Below, in pieces: positions 15,514 to 24,860 of a DNA stretch of 64,000 nucleotides. A program made the translations under genes and the position numbers. The notes under the pieces were generated by a model that was not told where the DNA came from, searched no databases, and saw only the letters and a program-made list of their open reading frames with translations. How positions within the stretch are numbered: the first letter of the stretch is position 1; every line of letters begins with the position of its first letter. The DNA is from Phaeobacter bryozoorum (lineage in GTDB: Bacteria > Pseudomonadota > Alphaproteobacteria > Rhodobacterales > Rhodobacteraceae): assembly GCF_041893525.1 (NCBI RefSeq), contig NZ_CP169068.1. One strand, given 5' to 3'.

Positions 15514-18147
15514 TCAGCTCGCGGCCTCCTTCAGGCGGTAGAGTGCCTCCAGCGCCTCTCTTGGTGAGAGATCGTCAGGGTGGATGTCGCCCAGGAGCTG
15601 TTCCAATTGTGACGGGCCTGCCGGAGCTTTCGGTTGCGGAGGCGGGGCGGCTGCAAACAGCGGCAAATCGTCGATCTGAATTTTGCCGGCGCCACTGCGG
15701 CTGCCTTCCTCCAGCATGTCGAGCACATCGCGCGCCCGGGTGACAACGCTTGCCGGGAGCCCTGCGAGCTGGGCCACCTGTACCCCGTAGGAGCGATCTG
15801 CTGCGCCTTTCTTCACCTCGTGAAGGAAGATCACATCGCCTTCCCATTCCTTGACTGAAACCGTGGCATTCTCGACGCCAGGCAATTTGCCAGCGAGCTG
15901 GGTCAGCTCGTGATAATGGGTGGCAAACAGCGCCCGGGCTCGGTTGACCTCATGCAGGTGTTCCAGTGTTGCCCAGGCAATCGAGAGGCCGTCATAGGTT
16001 GCGGTGCCGCGTCCGATTTCATCGAGGATCACCAGCGCCCGGTCATCCGCCTGATTGAGGATTGCTGCGGTTTCGACCATTTCCACCATAAAGGTTGACC
16101 GGCCCCGTGCGAGATCGTCTGAGGCACCGACACGGCTGAACAATTGGCTGATCAGCCCGATATGAGCGCTGTCGGCGGGTACATAGCTGCCGATTTGCGC
16201 GAGTATGGCGATCAAGGCATTCTGGCGCAGAAAGGTTGATTTGCCGGCCATATTCGGGCCGGTCAGCAACCAGATCGCGGCACCACCGTTGGCCGTGAGT
16301 GCACAGTCATTTGCCACAAATGAAGTCCCACCCTGCTGGCGCAGGGCCTGTTCCACAACTGGGTGCCGTCCACCGGTGATGTCAAAGGCTCGGGAGTTAT
16401 CAACCGATGGTCGTTGCCAGTTCTCACCTAGGGCCAGATCGGCAAGCGCTGTAACAAGATCCAGTTCCGCCAACCCGCGCGCGGCAGCATTCAATCTCGC
16501 GGCATGGTCGAGAATAGCGCAGGAAAGCCTTGTATAGAGCCGTTTCTCTATTTCCAAGGCGAGGTTGCCCGCGTTCAGGATGCGTGTTTCGATCTCACTG
16601 AGTTCGACAGTGGTGAAACGCACCTGATTGGCGGTGGTCTGGCGATGAATATATGTCTCTGACAATGGGGCAGAGAGCATTTTCTCGGCATGGGTTGCCG
16701 TGGTTTCAATGAAGTAGCCCAGCACATTATTGTGCTTGATCTTCAACGAGGTGATACCGGTGTGGTCCGAGTATTTCTTTTGCAGGGCCGCAATGACGGA
16801 CCGCCCTTCGTCGCGCAGCGTGCGGGCTTCGTCCAGATCGCTGTCGTAGCCTTCGGCAATGAAACCGCCGTCGCGCGCCAAAAGTGGCGGTTCTGCGATC
16901 AGCGCTGCGTCAAGGAGGGGGAGGAGATCATCAAACCCGGTCAGGCCAGCGAGTGCCTGCTGCAACAGCTCAGGCATCTCCATCGTCGCGCAGAGATTGG
17001 AAATCGCCTCCGCCTGGATCAGCGTATTGCGTACGGCGGCGAGGTCTCGGGGGCCGCCACGCTCAAGCGCAAGGCGGGAGAGTGCCCGATCAAGATCAGG
17101 TGTCTTGCGCAGGGTGGCCCTCAGAGATTGGGCCAGCTGCGTTTGCTCGACGATGAAGTCCAGAGACGCCAACCGCGCTCTGATCACATCGAGATTGCGG
17201 GAGGGGCTGGACAGCCGTTGTTCGAGCAGACGCCCACCGGCGGGCGTCACCGTACGATCAACCACTGAAAGCAACGAGCCGCTTCGCCCCCCGGTCATCG
17301 AGCGGGTGAGTTCCAGGCTGCGGCGGGTTGCGGCGTCAATCTGCACGACGCGGTCTTCGGCTTCCTGTACCGGTGGCTGAAGGAGGGGCAATTTGCCCTT
17401 CTGGGTGATATCAAGATAGTCGATCACCGCGCCCATCGCCGAAATCTCGGCGCGGCTGAAGGTGCCGTATGCCTCGAGCGTCGAGACCTTGAACAGATCA
17501 CAGATACGTTTCTCAGCGGCGCTGCTGTCGAAGCTGGACTTGGCCAATGGGGTCACGGGGATCTGGTGGTCGTCAGCTATGGGACGCAGATGATCCAGCG
17601 CTGGGCCATCAGCCACAATCAGTTCGGAAGGGGCCAGACGCGCCAGTTCGGGCGATAGTCGTACGGCCGCGACTGGCATCACGTGAAATGCACCCGTCGA
17701 GATATCGGCCCAGGCAAGCGCCGCCACGTCGCGCAATTCGCAATAGGCGGTCAGAAAGTTATGACGACGCGCCTCCAGCAGGGAATCCTCGGTGATGGTG
17801 CCGGGTGTGACCAGTCGCACCACATCGCGTTTCACAACGGATTTGGACCCGCGTTTCTTGGCCTCTGCGGGGCTTTCGAGCTGTTCACCGACCGCCACGC
17901 GAAAGCCTTTGCGGATCAGCGTCAACAGGTATCCCTCCGCCGCATGGACGGGCACGCCGCACATCGGGATATCCTCGCCTTCGTGTTTACCGCGTTTGGT
18001 CAGCGCAATGTCGAGCGCTTCGGCAGCGTTTACAGCATCGTCGAAGAACATCTCGTAGAAATCACCCATGCGGTAGAACAGGAGGGCATCCGGGTACTGC
18101 GCCTTGATGTCGAGGTATTGGGCCATCATCGGCGTGACTGTGGACAA
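15514..18147 (-). CDS. mutS: DNA mismatch repair ATPase MutS
   Basis: The protein is 877 residues from a TTG at 18147. GGAG is 7 bases upstream, and the resulting MSTVTPMMAQYLDIK resembles relatives. ATG at 18129 is the alternative. The frame stays open to 18936, but that part is antisense to maeB. The mismatch-reading FYRMGDFYEMFFDDA is N-terminal. The ATPase has Walker A GPNMAGKSTFLRQ and Walker B ALVILDEIGRGT, then the ATHYHELT region. The C-terminal tail (LEQLLGDIHPDDLSPREALE) is the tetramer motif. It recognises mispairs and recruits MutL, which is not in this window. Confidence 0.95.
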   Translation of the reverse strand: MSTVTPMMAQYLDIKAQYPDALLFYRMGDFYEMFFDDAVNAAEALDIALTKRGKHEGEDIPMCGVPVHAAEGYLLTLIRKGFRVAVGEQLESPAEAKKRGSKSVVKRDVVRLVTPGTITEDSLLEARRHNFLTAYCELRDVAALAWADISTGAFHVMPVAAVRLSPELARLAPSELIVADGPALDHLRPIADDHQIPVTPLAKSSFDSSAAEKRICDLFKVSTLEAYGTFSRAEISAMGAVIDYLDITQKGKLPLLQPPVQEAEDRVVQIDAATRRSLELTRSMTGGRSGSLLSVVDRTVTPAGGRLLEQRLSSPSRNLDVIRARLASLDFIVEQTQLAQSLRATLRKTPDLDRALSRLALERGGPRDLAAVRNTLIQAEAISNLCATMEMPELLQQALAGLTGFDDLLPLLDAALIAEPPLLARDGGFIAEGYDSDLDEARTLRDEGRSVIAALQKKYSDHTGITSLKIKHNNVLGYFIETTATHAEKMLSAPLSETYIHRQTTANQVRFTTVELSEIETRILNAGNLALEIEKRLYTRLSCAILDHAARLNAAARGLAELDLVTALADLALGENWQRPSVDNSRAFDITGGRHPVVEQALRQQGGTSFVANDCALTANGGAAIWLLTGPNMAGKSTFLRQNALIAILAQIGSYVPADSAHIGLISQLFSRVGASDDLARGRSTFMVEMVETAAILNQADDRALVILDEIGRGTATYDGLSIAWATLEHLHEVNRARALFATHYHELTQLAGKLPGVENATVSVKEWEGDVIFLHEVKKGAADRSYGVQVAQLAGLPASVVTRARDVLDMLEEGSRSGAGKIQIDDLPLFAAAPPPQPKAPAGPSQLEQLLGDIHPDDLSPREALEALYRLKEAAS

Positions 18148-18291
18148 AGTTCGGCTCCGTAAAATGGGGGATTTGGTTGGCGCGACCTTACAAATCAGGC
18201 GACTGCGACGAAAGGTGAAAACGCAACTTCGTTGAGATGATGCGCGTGCTGAGCTATGACGCTTGGGACAGTGAGAGGACACCCAAAGCCA

Positions 18292-20547
18292 ATGCCCAAA
18301 GCCAAGATTACCAACGAAGAGGCGCTTGCCTTCCATCTGGAACCGACACCCGGAAAATGGGAGATCAACGCAACGGTCCCGATGACCACGCAGCGCGATT
18401 TGTCGCTGGCTTACTCGCCCGGTGTAGCTGTGCCCTGCGAGGCGATCGCGGCGAACCCGGAGACGGCTTATGATTATACGAACAAGGGCAACCTTGTGGC
18501 CGTGATCTCCAACGGGACCGCGGTGCTGGGTTTGGGGAATCTGGGTGCGCTTGGATCCAAACCGGTAATGGAGGGCAAGTCGGTCCTGTTCAAACGATTT
18601 GCAGATGTGAATTCCATCGACATCGAGTTGGACACCGAGGATCCGGATGAGTTCATCAAGGCGGTGCGCCTGATGGGGCCGACGTTTGGCGGGATCAATC
18701 TTGAGGATATCAAGGCGCCGGAGTGTTTCATTATCGAGCAGAAGCTCAAGGAAGAGATGGATATCCCGGTCTTCCATGATGATCAGCACGGTACCGCTGT
18801 GATCTGCGCGGCCGGCCTGATCAATGCACTGCATATCTCTGGCAAGAAAATCGAGGATGTGAAGATCGTCCTCAATGGTGCCGGAGCTGCCGGCATTGCC
18901 TGTATCGAGCTCCTGAAAGCTATGGGCGCGCGGCATGAGAACTGTATCGTCTGTGATACCAAGGGCGTGATTTATCAGGGGCGCACCGAAGGTATGAACC
19001 AGTGGAAGTCAGCCCACGCCGTCAAGACGGAACTGCGCTCCCTGGAAGAGGCCATGAAGGACGCGGATGTGTTCCTTGGCGTTTCTGTCAAAGGGGCGGT
19101 GACACAGGACATGGTAAAATCCATGGCCGACAATCCGGTGATTTTTGCGATGGCAAACCCGGATCCGGAGATTACACCGGAAGAAGCCCATGAAGTGCGC
19201 GTTGATGCTATCGTCGCCACAGGCCGATCAGACTACCCCAATCAGGTGAACAACGTGCTGGGGTTCCCATATCTGTTCCGCGGCGCACTGGATATTCATG
19301 CGCGCGCCATCAACGACGAGATGAAAATTGCCTGCGCCCATGCCCTGGCAGGTCTTGCGCGTGAGGATGTGCCGGATGAGGTGGCGCTGGCCTATGGGAA
19401 ATCGCTGTCCTTTGGCCGTGACTACATCATCCCGACTCCCTTTGATCCGCGTTTGATCCATCGCATTCCGCCAGCAGTTGCCAAGGCTGGTATGGACACT
19501 GGTGTCGCGCGTCGGCCGATCATAGATATGGATGCCTATGAGCACGGCCTGCGTGGTCGGATGGATCCGACTCAGTCGATCCTTCGCGGATTGAACGCGC
19601 GTGCACGCGCAGCGCAATCGCGGATGATCTTTGCCGAAGGTGACGATCCCCGCGTCTTGCGTGCGGCGGTGATGTATCAACGCTCCGGCTTTGGTAAGGC
19701 GCTGGTTGTTGGACGCCCCGATGATGTGCGTAGCAAGCTGGAAACAGCCGGGCTGGGGGATGCGGTACGTGAGTTGGAAATCGTGAACGCGGCCAATACT
19801 CAGCATTTCGAAACCTATAAGGACTTTCTTTATGAGCGGCTGAATCGCAAGGGGTTTGACCGTAAGGATGTTCACCGGCTGGTTGGCCGTGATCGCCATG
19901 TGTTCTCGGCCCTGATGCTTGCGCACGGGCATGGTGACGGCTTGGTCACCGGGGCGACGCGGAAGTCGGCGCATGTGCTGGACCAGATCAATCATGTGTT
20001 TGATGCGGATGCGACAAATGGATCGGCTGGTGTAACCGCACTGCTGCACAAGGGTCGTATCGTTCTGATCGGTGATACATTGGTGCATGAATGGCCGGAT
20101 GAGAATGATCTCGCCAATATCGCCGAACATGCGGCCGGGGTGGCCCGTCATATGGGCCTGGAGCCACGGGTTGCGTTTGTGAGCTTCTCGACCTTTGGCT
20201 ATCCGGTCTCCGAACGGGCCGAGAAAATGCACATCGCGCCGGCAGTTCTGGACAAGCGCGGCGTTGATTTTGAGTACGAAGGCGAAATGACGGTCGACGT
20301 GGCGCTGAACGCCAAGGCACAGGAGGCATATCCGTTCCAGCGTCTCACTGGTCCGGCCAATATCCTGATCGTGCCTGCGCGGCACTCTGCGTCGATCTCG
20401 GTCAAGTTGATGCAGGAAATGGGGGGCGCTACAGTTGTTGGTCCAATCCTGTCCGGTGTTGATAAACCGATCCAGATCTGCTCCACCACGTCGACTGCAA
20501 ACGACATTCTGAACATGGCGGTTCTGGCTGCCTGCAACATCGGGTGA
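18292..20547 (+). CDS. maeB: NADP-dependent malic enzyme with phosphotransacetylase-like domain
   Basis: The protein is 751 residues from the ATG at 18292 (MPKAKITNEEALAFH). The N-terminal 430 or so form the malic enzyme, with YSPGVAVPCEAI, FHDDQHGTAVI and Rossmann loop LNGAGAAGIACIELL. They decarboxylate malate to pyruvate. The C-terminal 320 residues resemble phosphate acetyltransferase (RMIFAEGDDPRVLRAA through VVGPILSGVDKPI). In characterised relatives this domain is regulatory, responding to acetyl-CoA, and not an active transacetylase. Length and order match the MaeB class. It is divergent from mutS. Confidence 0.94.
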   Translation: MPKAKITNEEALAFHLEPTPGKWEINATVPMTTQRDLSLAYSPGVAVPCEAIAANPETAYDYTNKGNLVAVISNGTAVLGLGNLGALGSKPVMEGKSVLFKRFADVNSIDIELDTEDPDEFIKAVRLMGPTFGGINLEDIKAPECFIIEQKLKEEMDIPVFHDDQHGTAVICAAGLINALHISGKKIEDVKIVLNGAGAAGIACIELLKAMGARHENCIVCDTKGVIYQGRTEGMNQWKSAHAVKTELRSLEEAMKDADVFLGVSVKGAVTQDMVKSMADNPVIFAMANPDPEITPEEAHEVRVDAIVATGRSDYPNQVNNVLGFPYLFRGALDIHARAINDEMKIACAHALAGLAREDVPDEVALAYGKSLSFGRDYIIPTPFDPRLIHRIPPAVAKAGMDTGVARRPIIDMDAYEHGLRGRMDPTQSILRGLNARARAAQSRMIFAEGDDPRVLRAAVMYQRSGFGKALVVGRPDDVRSKLETAGLGDAVRELEIVNAANTQHFETYKDFLYERLNRKGFDRKDVHRLVGRDRHVFSALMLAHGHGDGLVTGATRKSAHVLDQINHVFDADATNGSAGVTALLHKGRIVLIGDTLVHEWPDENDLANIAEHAAGVARHMGLEPRVAFVSFSTFGYPVSERAEKMHIAPAVLDKRGVDFEYEGEMTVDVALNAKAQEAYPFQRLTGPANILIVPARHSASISVKLMQEMGGATVVGPILSGVDKPIQICSTTSTANDILNMAVLAACNIG

Positions 20548-20551
20548 TTTC

Positions 20552-21424
20552 ATGGCGATCTGGAATTTGGGCTCAATCAACGCCGACATGATCTATGCGC
20601 TGCCTCACATGCCAGCTGCGGGGGAAACTCTTGCGGCGGAGGGGCTGGAGCAGTTCCTGGGCGGAAAGGGAGCAAATATGTCTGTGGCCGCCGCGCGCGC
20701 AGGCAGTCATGTCTGCCATCTTGGCGCGGTCGGACCGGACGGGGCCTGGGCCGTCACGCGGTTGTTGGAATATGGCGTCGACACGCGCCATATTGCGCAG
20801 CTGGAGGTGCCGACCGGCCATGCAATCATCGCGGTTGATCCGTCGGGCGAGAACCAGATTATCCTGTTTCCCGGGGCCAACCGTCAGATCGGCGAAGATC
20901 AGGTCGGCTCTGCGCTGTCAGAGGCGAGTGCGGGCGACATATTGGTGATGCAGAACGAGACCAACATGCAGGCCGAGGCTGCACGAATGGGTCGCGATCT
21001 TGGCCTGAAGGTTGCCTATGCCGCCGCGCCTTTTGATGCAGAGGCAGTCCAGGCGGTCCTGCCGTATCTCGACTATCTGTTCCTGAACGAGGTCGAAGCT
21101 GAACAGCTGCGTGAAGCGACCGGCAAGACGCCCGAAGCGCTGGGCGTGTCAGATGTTATCGTGACTCTGGGGGCCAAGGGCGCGCGCCATTATGCGTGCG
21201 AGAGTGGTGAAACCCACGATGTTGCAGCGCATTCGGTTGTTCCGGTCGACACAACGGGTGCCGGGGATACCTTCACGGGGTATGTGCTCTCGGGATTGGA
21301 CCGTGGCATGCCGATGGCGCAGGCCTTGGCGCAGGCCAGTCGCGCAGCTGCATTGATGGTCACCCGCAAAGGCACCGCCGATGTGATCCCCGACCTGAAA
21401 GAGGTGCAAGACGCAAGTTTCTGA
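20552..21424 (+). CDS. PfkB-family carbohydrate kinase (ribokinase-like)
   Basis: The protein is 290 residues. It shows the PfkB signatures LGGKGANMSVAAARAG (sugar binding) and PVDTTGAGDTFTGYVLSGL (ATP and the catalytic aspartate in GAGD). LGSINADMIYALPHMPAAGETL is the usual ribokinase opening. It phosphorylates a sugar or nucleoside. Ribose is the best guess, but no transporter or ribose operon is beside it, so the substrate is open. It starts four bases after maeB. Confidence 0.8.
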   Translation: MAIWNLGSINADMIYALPHMPAAGETLAAEGLEQFLGGKGANMSVAAARAGSHVCHLGAVGPDGAWAVTRLLEYGVDTRHIAQLEVPTGHAIIAVDPSGENQIILFPGANRQIGEDQVGSALSEASAGDILVMQNETNMQAEAARMGRDLGLKVAYAAAPFDAEAVQAVLPYLDYLFLNEVEAEQLREATGKTPEALGVSDVIVTLGAKGARHYACESGETHDVAAHSVVPVDTTGAGDTFTGYVLSGLDRGMPMAQALAQASRAAALMVTRKGTADVIPDLKEVQDASF

Positions 21425-21445
21425 CGACATCAATCAGTCAATATG

Positions 21446-21475
21446 AAAAAGGCGCGTGTTCCACCGCGCCTTTTT
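21446..21475. terminator. Bidirectional terminator between the PfkB kinase and msrA
   Basis: A perfect 11 bp inverted repeat, AAAAAGGCGCG / CGCGCCTTTTT, has an 8-base loop. The A5 and T5 ends allow termination of both convergent genes. Confidence 0.88.
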
Positions 21476-21500
21476 CGTGCAGTTATCCATGGTGCCGCAC

Positions 21501-22166
21501 CTAGTGCTGCTTGGCAAAAGGCGCTGCGGCCCCCCATAGCTGCAATACCCTTGCATCGCGACCACAGGCCTGCCGATATCGCTTATACGCCTCCGATTGA
21601 CGTTTGGGACCAAATCGCGTGAGCACCAGCCGGTTCCCTTTGTAATAATCCTGATGGTAGGCATCGGCGGGATAGAATGCCGTTGCAGGCAGGATCGGTG
21701 TGACGATGGCCTGACCGAGTTCTGCTTGCGCCTTGGCCTTGGCAGCCTCTGCGGCAGATTTCTGATCTGATCCAGAGACGAATATGGCCGTTCTGTAGCT
21801 GTCGCCGCGGTCGCAGAACTGACCACCGGCATCTGTCGGATCAACTGACCTCAGGAACATGGACAGCAACTGATGGCGCGTAACTTTTTGGGGGTCAAAC
21901 CGGATTTGAACCGCTTCGTAGTGACCGGTGCCGCCGGCGGTGACCTGTTTGTACGTAGGTGATGGCACGCTGCCGCCCGTGAAGCCGGATACTGCCGAGA
22001 GAACACCTGGAACGCTTTCAAAATCGCTTTCCACGCACCAGAAGCAGCCACCCGCCACGGTCAGGGTTTCGACGTTCTGGGCATGGGCCTGATGACCTTT
22101 CAAGGCCACGGCCAGCACCATGAACAAGGTCAGTACGATTGGTCTAAGGGATTTGGTCGAACGCAT
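21501..22166 (-). CDS. msrA: Peptide methionine-S-sulfoxide reductase MsrA, exported
   Basis: The protein is 221 residues from the ATG at 22166, chosen because GGAGG is five bases upstream. A signal peptide (RSTKSLRPIVLTLFMVLAVA, then QAHA|QN) precedes the catalytic VAGGCFWCVESDFESVPGV, with the reactive cysteine in GCFW. Later GTGHYEAVQIRFDP and YHQDYY are family motifs. It reduces methionine-S-sulfoxide in periplasmic proteins. No msrB or electron-donating membrane partner is adjacent. Confidence 0.92.
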   Translation of the reverse strand: MRSTKSLRPIVLTLFMVLAVALKGHQAHAQNVETLTVAGGCFWCVESDFESVPGVLSAVSGFTGGSVPSPTYKQVTAGGTGHYEAVQIRFDPQKVTRHQLLSMFLRSVDPTDAGGQFCDRGDSYRTAIFVSGSDQKSAAEAAKAKAQAELGQAIVTPILPATAFYPADAYHQDYYKGNRLVLTRFGPKRQSEAYKRYRQACGRDARVLQLWGAAAPFAKQH

Positions 22167-22310
22167 CATGGCCTCCATCGTTGCTCTACTGTGGCTCGGG
22201 GCTCTTTCGGGCTCAATCACATGACATGGTTTGTCACGGCTTGGTGACGGGAAGTTACCGCTTGGAAATGGGATCCAATGCTTCTAGCGTGCGCCTCGCA
22301 GGAGGAGCAG

Positions 22311-23219
22311 ATGACCAAGAAAATGAGTACGCACCAAGCGGAAGAAGATCAGCGCAACGAAGAGATCCTGATCTATCTGAACGGCGAGATTGTTCCGAAA
22401 GCTGACGCCAAGGTCAGCGTCTATGACAGCGGTTTCATGCTGGGTGACGGCGTTTGGGAGGGGCTGCGCCTCTATGATGGGACCTGGGCCTTCATGGATG
22501 AGCATCTGGACCGCCTGTTCGAGGCTGCAAAGGCGATTGATCTGGATATCGGCATGTCCCCTGATCAGGTCAAACAGGTCGTGCTGGACACGCAGAAAGC
22601 CAATGGTATGACCACAGATGCCCATGCGCGGCTGATGGTGACACGCGGCGTGAAAACTCGGCCTTTTCAACATCCCTCGCTGTCGCAGCAGGGACCGACC
22701 TTCACCATCATCATGGAGCATTCGCGCCCTCACCTGCCGCGCCCGATCCGGCTGGCAACCGTGCCACATCTGCGCGGACTGCCGATGACGCAGGATCCGA
22801 AGCTGAATTCGCATTCCAAGCTCAACTGCATCTTGGCCTGTATCGCAGCCGAGAAGGCGGGCGCCGACGAAGGGCTGATGCTGGACGTGAACGGCTTTGT
22901 GAACACGACGAACGCCTGCAATTTCTTTATCGTGCGCAAAGGTGAAGTTTGGACCTCGACCGGTGACTACTGCATGAACGGGATCACCCGACAGAAGGTG
23001 ATCGACCTGTGCCGCGCCAACGACATCCCTGTCTTTGAGCGCAACTATTCACTGGTGGATACCTACGGCGCGGAAGAGGCTTTCCTGACCGGAACCTTTG
23101 GTGCGCAGACGCCCGTGGGCGAGATTGATGGTCGCCAGATCGGTGAGGGTGCCATGGGGCCTGTGACCGAGCGGATCCGCTCGCTCTACAAGGATCTCAT
23201 CGCGCGGGAGTGCGCCTGA
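22311..23219 (+). CDS. Class IV PLP-dependent aminotransferase (branched-chain or D-amino-acid type)
   Basis: The protein is 302 residues from the ATG at 22311, which follows a strong AGGAGGAG. It shows YDSGFMLGDGVWEGLRLYDG, VTRGVKTR, the PLP lysine in HSKLNCILA, and ADEGLMLDVNG leading to NACNFFIV. These are the fold-type IV features shared by IlvE, D-amino-acid aminotransferase and aminodeoxychorismate lyase. Substrate cannot be fixed from sequence alone, and a branched-chain type is a common annotation. It overlaps the next gene by one base (TGATG), which suggests coupled expression. Confidence 0.82.
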   Translation: MTKKMSTHQAEEDQRNEEILIYLNGEIVPKADAKVSVYDSGFMLGDGVWEGLRLYDGTWAFMDEHLDRLFEAAKAIDLDIGMSPDQVKQVVLDTQKANGMTTDAHARLMVTRGVKTRPFQHPSLSQQGPTFTIIMEHSRPHLPRPIRLATVPHLRGLPMTQDPKLNSHSKLNCILACIAAEKAGADEGLMLDVNGFVNTTNACNFFIVRKGEVWTSTGDYCMNGITRQKVIDLCRANDIPVFERNYSLVDTYGAEEAFLTGTFGAQTPVGEIDGRQIGEGAMGPVTERIRSLYKDLIARECA

Positions 23220-23932
23220 TGCGGATTGCGATGTGGTCAGGGCCGCGCAATCTGTCGACGGCGATGATGTATGCCTTTGGCAATCGCGGCGATTGTGCTG
23301 TGGTGGATGAACCTTTTTATGCGGCGTATCTGGCGAAAACGGGACTGGAGCACCCAATGCGCGCCGAGATCCTGGAGAGCCAGCCACAGGAGCCGGCAGC
23401 GGTCGTGGATTTGTTGCTGGGGCCGGTCCCGGCTGCAAAACCGTTTTTCTATCAGAAGCACATGACGCAGCATATGATCGAGGGCATACCCCGTGACTGG
23501 ATGCGTGAGGTCACAAATGTGTTTCTGATCCGCCATCCGGCGCGGGTCATTGCCTCCTACGCGGAGAAACGGGAAAATCCGACGTTGGATGACATAGGGT
23601 TTCGCCAGCAGGCGGAATTGCTCGATCTGGTCCAGAGTTGGGGTCAGAGTCCGGTGGTTCTGGACAGCAACGATATTCGCAGAGATCCCGCGCAGATGCT
23701 GGAACGGCTCTGTGACAGGATCGAGATGCCGTTTTCCCCGAAGATGCTGTCATGGCCCATGGGCGGACACAAGGATGACGGCATCTGGGCAGCACATTGG
23801 TATGGATCTGTCTGGCAGTCGACGAAATTCGCAGGACCAGAAGGACCGTTGCCCGAGGTTCCGGATGAACTGCAACCGGTTCTGCAAGCGGCATTGCCCT
23901 ATTACGAGCAGCTGCAAACGACAAAGATCTGA
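23219..23932 (+). CDS. Sulfotransferase-like P-loop protein
   Basis: The protein is 237 residues. MWSGPRNLSTAMMYAFGNRG resembles the 5'-phosphosulfate loop of sulfotransferases, and VFLIRHPARVIASYAEKR the 3'-phosphate binding motif. The body is alpha/beta, cytosolic, with no signal peptide. Relatives are often annotated only as sulfotransferase family or, loosely, branched-chain aminotransferase-linked proteins because they sit next to class IV aminotransferases. The start at ATG 23219 overlaps the aminotransferase stop; a GTG at 23210 is the alternative. The acceptor is unknown. Confidence 0.68.
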   Translation: MRIAMWSGPRNLSTAMMYAFGNRGDCAVVDEPFYAAYLAKTGLEHPMRAEILESQPQEPAAVVDLLLGPVPAAKPFFYQKHMTQHMIEGIPRDWMREVTNVFLIRHPARVIASYAEKRENPTLDDIGFRQQAELLDLVQSWGQSPVVLDSNDIRRDPAQMLERLCDRIEMPFSPKMLSWPMGGHKDDGIWAAHWYGSVWQSTKFAGPEGPLPEVPDELQPVLQAALPYYEQLQTTKI

Positions 23933-23940
23933 CGGAAGGG

Positions 23941-24007
23941 AACCAGGGGGGCGCTGCCCCCTCGCGCCTGCGGCGCTTCACCCCCGGAGTATTTTTGGAA
24001 AGATGAC
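23941..24007 (+). repeat. Copy 2 of the intergenic repeat, with a GC hairpin head
   Basis: A GGGGGGCGCTGCCCCC hairpin is followed by CGCCTGCGGCGC, then CCCCCGGAGTATTTTT and GGAAAGATGACA. It shares the GCCTGCGGCGC and GAGTATTTTT.GAAAGATGACA blocks with 15441-15473. It fills the gap between two convergent genes and could act as a terminator. Confidence 0.65.
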
Positions 24008-24029
24008 AGGCCGCAGGGCTGCGTCGTGA

Positions 24030-24314
24030 TCAGCCGATCAGCTTGCCCAGTTTCATTGCCACAGCCATATCACCTGAAATTTTCAGTTTGCCCATCATCA
24101 CGCCAGTCATCGGGTTCAGTTTTCCGGTGAGCAGCTTCTTCAGGTTTTCGGTACTGATGCGGATGGTGCAGTCGGTGTCACGGTTTTCTGTCGTGGCATC
24201 GCCATCTGCGAGAACGATGACGCCATCGTCGCCGCAATCGAATTTCAACGAACCGTCAAAGTTTTTCCCGGTCAGCCCGGCGCGGATACCATCCGCCAGC
24301 GGTTGAAGTGCCAT
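24030..24314 (-). CDS. SCP2 sterol-binding-domain protein
   Basis: The protein is 94 residues from the ATG at 24314; a longer frame to 24371 lacks similarity. GKNFDGSLKFDCGDDGVIVLADG and the end KLNPMTGVMMGKLKISGDMAVAMKLGKLIG are typical of the SCP2 fold, a small lipid-binding domain with a hydrophobic tunnel. Stand-alone bacterial copies probably bind fatty acyl-CoA or other lipids. The ligand is unknown. It is soluble and cytosolic, without a signal peptide. Confidence 0.85.
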   Translation of the reverse strand: MALQPLADGIRAGLTGKNFDGSLKFDCGDDGVIVLADGDATTENRDTDCTIRISTENLKKLLTGKLNPMTGVMMGKLKISGDMAVAMKLGKLIG

Positions 24315-24401
24315 CGTCTCCCCCTCGGTATCTTTGCGCCAAGGGTTAGGCATCCGTCTGTCAGCAGGCAAGGGTGACCAAAGGGGAGGTTACGTCAGCT
24401 T

Positions 24402-24860
24402 TCAAGACAGGCTGCTACGGGTGACCGGGCAGGGGGTTCCGTCGAAAAACGTCTCTAATACTTGTGAAAACACATCTGGTGCGCCAGGAACGGCAGCAAA
24501 GAGCGTCATTGATGAGCAGAGTTTCCTGGCGTCAGTTTCGCCGAGGATGGACGCGGCGCTGCGGTCTTTGTGGGTGAGCAGCAGCTCGCTCGCCTCGGTC
24601 AACCGCGCGTTCAGGACCGGATGGGCCAGATACGCGGTGGCCTCCGTCAGATCCTCGATCCCGTAGAGCTGCGCCATATGGGACTGGCCAAGGTCAGCAA
24701 GCTGGGGAAAGACGAACCACATCCAGTGGCTCGTCTTTTTACCGGCGGAGAGTTCGGCGCGGACATCGTTCCAAACGGTGTCCTGCGCCTCGACGAACAT
24801 CTCCATCTCTTCGGTCAGATCGTCGTCTATATCATCTTCGATATCGACGCGGTCGCTCAT
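24402..24860 (-). CDS. DUF1810 family protein
   Basis: The protein is 152 residues. The acidic N-terminus is followed by FVEAQDTVWNDVRAELSAGK, then KTSHWMWFVFPQLADLGQS, the hallmark of DUF1810, then YLAHPVLNARL and FSQVLETFFDG. Related proteins are small cytosolic proteins of unclear role. Its start overlaps the end of argG by four bases, so it is co-expressed with arginine synthesis, but I would not infer function from that. Confidence 0.8.
   Translation of the reverse strand: MSDRVDIEDDIDDDLTEEMEMFVEAQDTVWNDVRAELSAGKKTSHWMWFVFPQLADLGQSHMAQLYGIEDLTEATAYLAHPVLNARLTEASELLLTHKDRSAASILGETDARKLCSSMTLFAAVPGAPDVFSQVLETFFDGTPCPVTRSSLS

Noticed and set aside
18148..18936. N-terminal extension of mutS
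   Set aside because: It runs antisense to maeB and the intergenic gap; MutS homology begins at the TTG/ATG near 18140.
19228..20589. 453-codon open frame opposite maeB
   Set aside because: Shadow of the maeB frame with no motif or start signal.
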